Positions 57,426 to 64,000 of a DNA stretch of 64,000 nucleotides are shown here, one piece after another. The position numbers and the translations under genes were made by a program. A model generated the notes under the pieces. It worked only from the letters and a program-made list of their open reading frames with translations. It was not told the origin of the DNA and ran no database searches. The DNA comes from Acholoe squamosa (Eukaryota; Annelida; Polychaeta; Phyllodocida; Polynoidae). Position 1 is the first letter of the stretch, and the number at the start of each line of letters is the position of its first letter. The stretch lies in contig OX439039.1 of NCBI GenBank assembly GCA_949317995.1, forward strand, positions 51,388,785 through 51,452,784, in the 5' to 3' direction.

Positions 57426-57637
57426 TTGCACCGACCAGATTGTAGGAATGGTGTACAGTCTTTCACTATCATGTGAAGTTGCCTGCAGATAAGTATGGAA
57501 GTTAGCATTACGAATGTTGGATTAGTGGGTGATAAAAAAATAGATACAACCAGATACATCTCAAAGGGCCTCAGCGGCTCAAGGGCTAGTCTCTAACAAC
57601 AACATATCTAGACTCAAATTATCAATAAAGCCACTAT

Positions 57638-57883
57638 GTGCTGCCCATGGTGTTTTATACATTAGTGCCTGCAGAGCTAAAAAAGCTGCACCAATACTAC
57701 GTACATGATAAGTGCCCCCTTAATAAGGTAGCAAAACACTGGATTTTGCGATCGTCAGCCATATTGAAACAAGGCCATGATCTCTGTTGTGTTGGTCAAT
57801 TGATATCAAAGACTGGTCAACAAATTGCCATTGATCCCCTGAAACAAAGATTCATGGTTCTGTCTCTATGTAATGTCTCCTGA
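57638..57883 (+). CDS. Unrecognised coding-like frame, second
   Basis: About 81 codons on the same strand, 210 bp downstream of the previous one, with a protein-like composition (AELKKLHQYYVHDKCPLNKV). If real, both could be parts of one decayed gene. No family is recognised. Confidence 0.2.
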   Translation: MLPMVFYTLVPAELKKLHQYYVHDKCPLNKVAKHWILRSSAILKQGHDLCCVGQLISKTGQQIAIDPLKQRFMVLSLCNVS

Positions 57884-58967
57884 ATGATATATCAGTTAGC
57901 GGGTCAGAAATACACATTTTTGATTACCTGCACTTTATTCCCTTTCAACTTATGTGGACCTATCATGACTGCCTTCCCCGGCTTAGTTTGATCTCCCGTC
58001 GAAAACATCTGTTCTTTGGCTCTCATTTCAGGGGAAACACAAACATAATGTTATGCTGCATGTATATCTGGTGATTTATTCCCTAGGTGCCCGATTGCCC
58101 AAGCGCGCATTTAAGCGCAGTTTTGGGCTTACAATTAATGCATGTATATTGAAAGAAATTGTCATTATCAAACTTCTACTGATCCAATCTGCAAAGTTAG
58201 ACCCTCTTTAGAACGGTCCTGACATCCCCATTACGGTACAACCATCCATTTTGCTTCATCTCCACAGGGAGTCAAAACTTGAAAATGAGCTGTCATTTTA
58301 TATGATTCAGTAGAGGGCAACCCTTCAGGGAGCTAATATCTGAAATAATACCAAAATGATGCTGGATCATATACACCCAAGTCCCCATACTCCAATTAGA
58401 TTTTACAAGAACTGCTCATATCCATATAGACAATCTATGCACTAATTGCTACTAACACATTATGTTTCCTGAGTGCAGGACACATGCAGGCAGAATCAGC
58501 TTTGAAAGATCTATAAGGCTCAGGATTTCAGGGAATATTGACATAGATATATAGCCTAAGAGAGACCAAACACTAACAAATGACAACAAATGTAATGTTT
58601 CGGTAACTATGGTTACCAGACCTGACTAGAAATGGCACATCCTTGGCTGAAATTTATCATTGTGTTATAAGTATTCAGAAAATGCAATACAGAGCCCATA
58701 TAAAAAGAAAAGATCAAAATAAAACATGGTCCTATCAACGAAGTGATAAAATTGTGAAATAATGCAAAATCTTCAAATAATTCTGGGCACAAAAAGACTA
58801 TGACTACAGGTGTAATCTCATTCCAAAATAAGAACAAAAATAGGATACATAGACTAAGAATGATTAATAGCTTCTTGTATTCCATTCATTCTATCTTATA
58901 TCGACCATGGCCTGCCAAAACAACTTGGTCTTTATTGTGCATGTTAAGACATATACCACACATATAC

Positions 58968-59037
58968 GTGGATCAACAAAGTAAAAGGTACGCCCGTGAG
59001 GGGGTACACAGACGTACCTTTTACCGTGTTGATCCAC
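58968..59037. repeat. 70-nt hairpin
   Basis: GTGGATCAACAAAGTAAAAG... pairs with the inverted ...TTTTACCGTGTTGATCCAC, about 23 of 25 positions, around a loop of roughly 20 nt. The size resembles a pre-miRNA or a tiny fold-back element. It lies just 3' of the small minus-strand gene candidate. Confidence 0.7.
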
Positions 59038-59058
59038 AATTATTATTACATTCCTGAT

Positions 59059-59426
59059 TCACAAGGTCATAGATTGGCATCCTCTGGCAGGTGACACACG
59101 CCCTCCTGGTGCCTGGGCCTTCTGCCTGTCAAACCAGTCAATTAAACTATTGGCAGCCCACCTAGAGATGGCATAAGTGGGGTTGGCATCCCACCAGCCC
59201 TGTCCACACCTATAATATGGAGAAAACAGACACATATTGCATGATTCACGTAGATAACTTACAAATTGCTGTAACCCTGGATGGCGTAACTGCATCCGGA
59301 GGTTGGATCCTTGGGGTTATAGAAAAGTATTTCTACAGCCCGGGGAGCCAAAACGACGCCAAAGCGACGCCATCGGAGACCGTTGGTAGTGAATAAATGA
59401 GTGGGTTGGTCGGTGGTGACGGCCAT
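59059..59426 (-). CDS. Possible small two-exon host gene
   Basis: Minus strand. Exon 1 59426-59263 starts at an ATG (MAVTTDQPTHLFTTNGLRWR...) and ends at a consensus donor GTAAGT. A 53-bp intron ends TATTATAG. Exon 2 59209-59059 continues in frame (CGQGWWDANPTYAISRWAAN...) to TGA. Total about 105 codons, Trp-rich, with no domain I recognise. Read unspliced, exon 1 stops at once, so the coding reading depends on the short intron. It could instead be part of an interspersed repeat whose frame is open by chance. Confidence 0.35.
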
Positions 59427-61157
59427 ATTTCAGGTTGGATCATGTGTTGGATCCCAGATCCAGCAGAATGATCTCCTCCAGGGTGACCAGGGCCCACTTT
59501 ATTTAAGAGGGTTCTTAAATAATGCGAGGTCTGTAGTGGATCATCGCACCCCTCCCCTTCCATATGCTGTCTCTATGGATCAGTGTTCCTAGCGTGACCT
59601 TGTTAATATACCAGGCCTCACTGGAGCATGATTCCCCACTACTCATTCATAACTTCCCCATAATTCCCTCACCGTAAACCTTGGATAGGATTTCCCATCT
59701 ATAGGTATAGCTCAAAACTTCTCTTATTCTTCATACGTGGAACCGTGAAGGATGGACATAATTATGAAGGCGCCACTAATCAACATGTTTTCTCTCTATA
59801 GCCCATACCACAGGCAAGGTTTTGCTGTTGCACACAATTATGGCGTATTGTTATCCATATCTCCATCCTAGATCTAATATCCCGGTAATGCTAGTGAATT
59901 TGCTTTGCTATCTTGTTCGCAATTATCGTTGATTTGTTCTCTTGCGTTGTTCACAATTATCGGTTTCCAAAGGTAGGTCAAATTGAGCACACTGTTCTCT
60001 ATATTCCTCAGAGTCATTTTGCAACTATTGGCAACTACTGAGGCAATTATCCACCAAGAGGCAGCAAGTAGGGTAATCTACTCATTTGTCTGGATCATTA
60101 TTGCAGTCAGAAATATATAGCCCCTATTGATCTGACACCCAATCACAGTTTTCACACCCTATAATTTATGTAAATGTTGCATCGTCAAGTATTATTGATA
60201 GACTTGGTACACTGTGGCAACAAGAAAAATGTGGCAAGGACCACGGATAGGAGTTGTGCTCATAGATCATGGCAACATCGCAAGCCACTGCGGGTGACGT
60301 CACTGAGGCAGCATGACATCACCCATGACGTCATAGGTGACAGGGAGAAAACCGAAAACATTATGGAGTTGCTACGGTTGCTACGCTCCCTGCCACTGAA
60401 GCGGCTTGCAACTCCAAAAATGCCTTAATTTCGTATGGAAACCCTGTAAAATTTTCTGATGATTCGCCCTAATTAAAAGATTGGTGATATCCCCTAAAGT
60501 GGCAGTGTTTCATCTGAAGGTGGTCTAGTGACATCTCTTCATGATACAGCTTTGTGAAATGAGTTAGGTTGACAGTGAAACCTCCTAAACTGTAGTTTGT
60601 TGCATATCACTAGATGGAACACAATGGCCACAAGAAGAATCATCATATGTGCCAATTTTTTTTATAACAAAGTCATGGTATAATTATTGAAAATGAGTAG
60701 GATTTAATGTCATTAATGATACAAAATGCTTTTTCATAGACATGCAGCCTGTATAAACTTAGACATTTGAATATTGCCATTCGAAGCTAAGAACGAATGG
60801 CTATAGGAGGGGGCCCATTCTTAAATACAAGCTCTCATAGTGGTGCTTCCTCGCTCTCCATGCATAATCCTGTCTCAAAGGTACAGTATTGAGTATGCCT
60901 ATACCTGGATTAAAATATGCAAATCAGTCATGCACAGAAGAGTGGTGCTGTGGTAGCGGTGGTGGTGGTGGACCTTCCTGGAATGTGTTTGAGGGGTGGG
61001 AGTAGTGTGGTGGTGGTGCTGGTGGTGAATCCTGGACACTGAAGTAGTGACAGAGGCCAAAGGAATAGCCTTGTTTTCTAATACAAAGCACTGCTCCCTC
61101 ATAATCCTCTGCATTGGTCATTGCCTCCATTGAACAATTAGTCAATAAATGTGGCCA
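59427..61157. other. Non-genic stretch with a CRE pair
   Basis: No gene is seen. See the CRE pair at 60295-60333. GGT/CCA-rich low-complexity sequence lies at about 60950-61030. Confidence 0.35.
60295..60333. promoter_or_regulatory. Pair of CRE/ATF palindromes
   Basis: TGACGTCA at 60295-60302 and again at 60326-60333, 31 bp apart, with a half-like TGACATCA between. ATF/CREB-family sites are known for this palindrome; activity here is inference. Confidence 0.35.
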
Positions 61158-61749
61158 GAGACCTGTTTCACAAGGACCATGTACGAGTAAGATTAGTGTA
61201 CGAGCAAGATCACTCCTATGGTCATCCTAAGATTGATCTTAGGCTTCTTAGGCTTAGGGGAAGTGTTTCAAAAGTAAATGGGGAGTGAAACTTACTCGTA
61301 AAGTGTCAATGTAAGAGTGACTTATGACCACCATAAAGTAGCTGATTTATGGGGAAGGTTGAGGGTACACATAAATGTGAAAAATCCTATCAACAAGTGG
61401 AATCCCACAACATTTTCTAATGTATGAAGTCAGGCATATATCAATTGGAAATTCCCCCTTTTAATACCATTTTCTATATCATGGAATTATGAAGTAAAGC
61501 CATTTTCTGCACCTAGGTGATCGATCTTACTAGCTGGATAATTGGCCTATGATTGACCTTACAACTGATCTTGATTACTGCCCCTATGTCTAATTGACAG
61601 CTGTTTCTAAAGGACCAGTCTTAAGTTCCAATATGAGTAACAGCTTGTTCTGAAACACTAGTAGTCATTCCCAAATGACTGATCTTAAGTGGTCACTCAT
61701 AGAATGGAAAGATCGATCTTAAATAAAGAATGCTTATGAAACAGGTCTC
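61158..61749. repeat. TIR element, about 590 bp
   Basis: GAGACCTGTTTCA at the left end is exactly inverted at the right end (TGAAACAGGTCTC). The interior has several GATCTTAGG- and GATCGATCTTA-type short palindromes. No coding capacity, so a non-autonomous DNA element is likely. No clear target duplication. Confidence 0.6.
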
Positions 61750-64000
61750 AGGTGAGGGAAAACATGCCTCCTGGGGGGAAATGGCTTTTTAAGGTTTAAG
61801 TCATGGGCCTTTAAAATGAGATATCTTGATCTAAAATATCCCTGGTAGTTTTGCTATACTTGCTTGTCAAACATAGGTTGGTGTGTACAACTGAAAATAG
61901 GAAATAAGCTCTAAATGCATTATATCCTATCGTAAACACTAATAATGCCAAAAATTCAGTTTTCTGGAAAAATAACCAAAGAAATGTGATGTTTTTGTCA
62001 TAAAATTGTTTATAGTGGGAATTTTTTAGCTCTATTTTCGTTCTGGGTTCCTGAGGGAATTTCAAAAAAGGTTTGTGGCAAAAAATCCCAATTGGAATAG
62101 GAGAGTGGTTTCCATGGCAACCCAAAAAATTGACTTATCTACCAATTTTCTATGTTTCCATGGTAAATAATGTTCCAAAAATGGAAGATTTTCAGTGGAA
62201 ATGGAATGATTTTAGGCATAACACTGGATTCCCTTTAGAAAATTGGCTTAAAGCTTTTTTTAAAGCATATTTGTCAGTGTTTTACCCATATACTGCCCCC
62301 TGGTGGCCAGAACCAGTACTAAAATTCCCCCCTGGAGGCGCGTTCTCCCCCGTTGGGCCACATATGTCAGTACTTACTCACTATTTGTCAGCAATTAGTC
62401 AATATATGTTAGTAATTATTCACTATTTGTCAGCAATTAGTCAATATGTGAACAGATGAGGGGAAAGGGTCCTCTGAGGTAAAATGTGATATTTAAAATT
62501 GAAGTCATCAGCTTTAAAATGAGGTATAACACTTGCAGATAGCCCCTCTGGTCTCGGAGATATTGCTTCATGAAAATGGAATGACATAACTATACCAATA
62601 CAACCAACAAGCTCTATCATTCCTTGTTTTAATTTAATCAGGCATCTAATTAGCATAATGATTTAAATAATCAATTAAAAAATGGCCAAACCTCATCATA
62701 CATTTGGGCATAACTTTGGATCTAGAAATGGTATCTTAATGCCTTTTTCAGCGTATGAATAAATATGAATCATTCTATCAATTAACATTAATATTTTTTC
62801 TATTTGGAATATAATTTTGGTTGCCATGGCAACCCATATCTCTGAATACGATAATTAAGGCCTTATTTTGAATTCAAATTGTTCCATTTACACTCCAAGT
62901 ACACAGGAAGTGCCAGAAAATAGAACGTTTTTGAGAAAACCATCTTTTATCTTGATAAAAAATTACATGTTGGCAATTTTTGGTCTATTTTTCATGTTTT
63001 TAACCTCTGTAGCTCCCCTAGTGGCCAAATCCAGTACTAAAAATCCCGCAGGGAGGGCCCTTTCCCCTCATCTGCCCACATATAATTATGTCAGTATTTA
63101 CTCATAATTTGTCAGCAATTAGTCAATATACGTCAGTACTTAGTCACTATAATTATATCAGCAATAATCAATGCATGTCAGTATTTACTCACAATCTGTC
63201 AGCAAAAACTTTACTACCGAATTCTATTGTTTTCCATATGTGGTGGCCATCTTGGTTTTAGGAAACACAGGGATCCAGGTCATATATGGTGAATTTTAAT
63301 CTTTTAAAGTTATCAGGTGGATCCATGTTAGTCACCATTGGGACCCCTCGACTACTCAATTCTATTGTTTTCCATGTGTTTCGGCCATCTTTGTTTTTGG
63401 AAACACAGGGATCCAGGCCATATATGGTCAATTTTGATCTTCAAAAGTTATCATTTGGATCTTAGTGACCATTGGGACACCTCAACTATCCAATTCTTTT
63501 GTTTTCCATGTGTTTCGGCCATCTTGGTTTTCGAAAACACAGGGATCCAGGTCATATATGGTCAATTTTGATTTTCAAAAGTTAGCAGATGGATGTTAGT
63601 GACCATTGGGACACCTCAACTACCTAATTCTATTGTTTTCCATGTGTGTCATCATGGTTTTAGGAAAAACAGGGATCCAGGTCATATATGTGTAGAGGCA
63701 AGAAGAAAGGGTGCTCCATGCTAAAAGTCAACTTCAAAATTCAGATCACTAGCTTTACAGTGATATATTGCATGAGAAGATACTCCTGTTAGTTTTGGAG
63801 GAATAGCTTGCTAAATATGGGTAGGTATGACCATTTCGTGAATGTCAATAAGCCCTACCTCTCCATGGTCATGAGATACAACTATAATTAGCATAATTTA
63901 TGCTAATTAGCTAAATTAGCATAAATTTTCATTCTTTTGCCCATAACTTTTGATCTAGAAATGATATTTTCATTCTGTTTTCACCATAGTGGACCTTGTG
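61750..64000 (+). repeat. Diverged long-unit tandem repeat, continuing past the window
   Basis: Modules beginning near 61750, 62456 and 63691 share a common order of motifs: a GC-richer boundary, AAGTCAT...CTTTAAAATGAGATA, and CATAACTTTGGATCTAGAAATG. The first two also share the GTGGCCA...CCAGTACTAAAA and TTTGTCAGCAATTAGTCAATAT blocks. The copies are old and uneven in length (about 0.7-1.2 kb). No gene is present. Confidence 0.6.
63220..63691 (+). repeat. 134-bp tandem repeat, 3.5 units
   Basis: Units start AATTCTATTGTTTTCCAT near 63220, 63358, 63492 and 63626 (spacings 138, 134, 134) and share GGAAACACAGGGATCCAGG. Nested inside the long-unit repeat at the right end. Confidence 0.85.

Larger units (their letters stand above)
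56761..58967. other. Stretch with two unrecognised coding-like frames
   Basis: Between the duplication and the hairpin. Apart from the frames at 57072-57425 and 57638-57883, nothing is recognised. Confidence 0.35.

Overview
The window looks like intergenic or intronic DNA of an animal, most likely a marine invertebrate. Most of it is AT-rich non-coding sequence with long microsatellites, minisatellites, fold-back elements and tRNA-derived pieces. No prokaryotic gene organisation is present. Two Ty3/Gypsy-type LTR retroelements carry all the long open reading frames, both on the minus strand. The species cannot be named from this sequence alone.

Layout. 1-6222 is largely unassigned, with a coding-like fragment (637-852) and a possible exon (4481-4579). 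6227-11583 is an env-bearing, errantivirus-like Gypsy element. It has 629-bp LTRs that differ at about two positions, a 4-bp target duplication CTAT, a tRNA-Arg-like primer site, gag, a reduced pol and an open env of baculovirus-F/errantivirus type. It looks young but broken. 14.3-17.2 kb holds two nested or composite inverted-repeat elements: a fold-back with a MITE inside it, and a TIR-bounded block built from two minisatellite arrays. 21.9-24.2 kb has further fold-backs and tRNA-like pieces. 28.2 kb carries a second copy of the 14.4-kb MITE.

35501-48345 is the most striking object. It is a 12.8-kb Ty3/Gypsy element with identical 375-bp LTRs, ATAT target duplications, a tRNA-His-type primer site, an unusually large gag, and a full pol (protease, RT, RNase H, integrase) in the -1 frame after gag. 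Downstream, in the position where env usually sits, is a third long ORF of about 980 codons. That protein has two C2H2-like zinc fingers, low-complexity linkers and a C-terminal coiled coil, with no signal peptide or membrane segment, so it is not an envelope. It is more GC-rich than gag and pol and is preceded by a CpG-rich, promoter-like spacer with two perfect CRE palindromes and a YY1-like site. The element looks whole and very recent.

48.3-64 kb is again non-coding, with microsatellites, a 76-bp perfect duplication, a possible small two-exon minus-strand gene (59059-59426), a hairpin, a CRE pair, a TIR element and, at the right end, a diverged long-unit repeat array. Host gene content is weak throughout. 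Exon calls rest on splice-site context and open frames only and are given low confidence.
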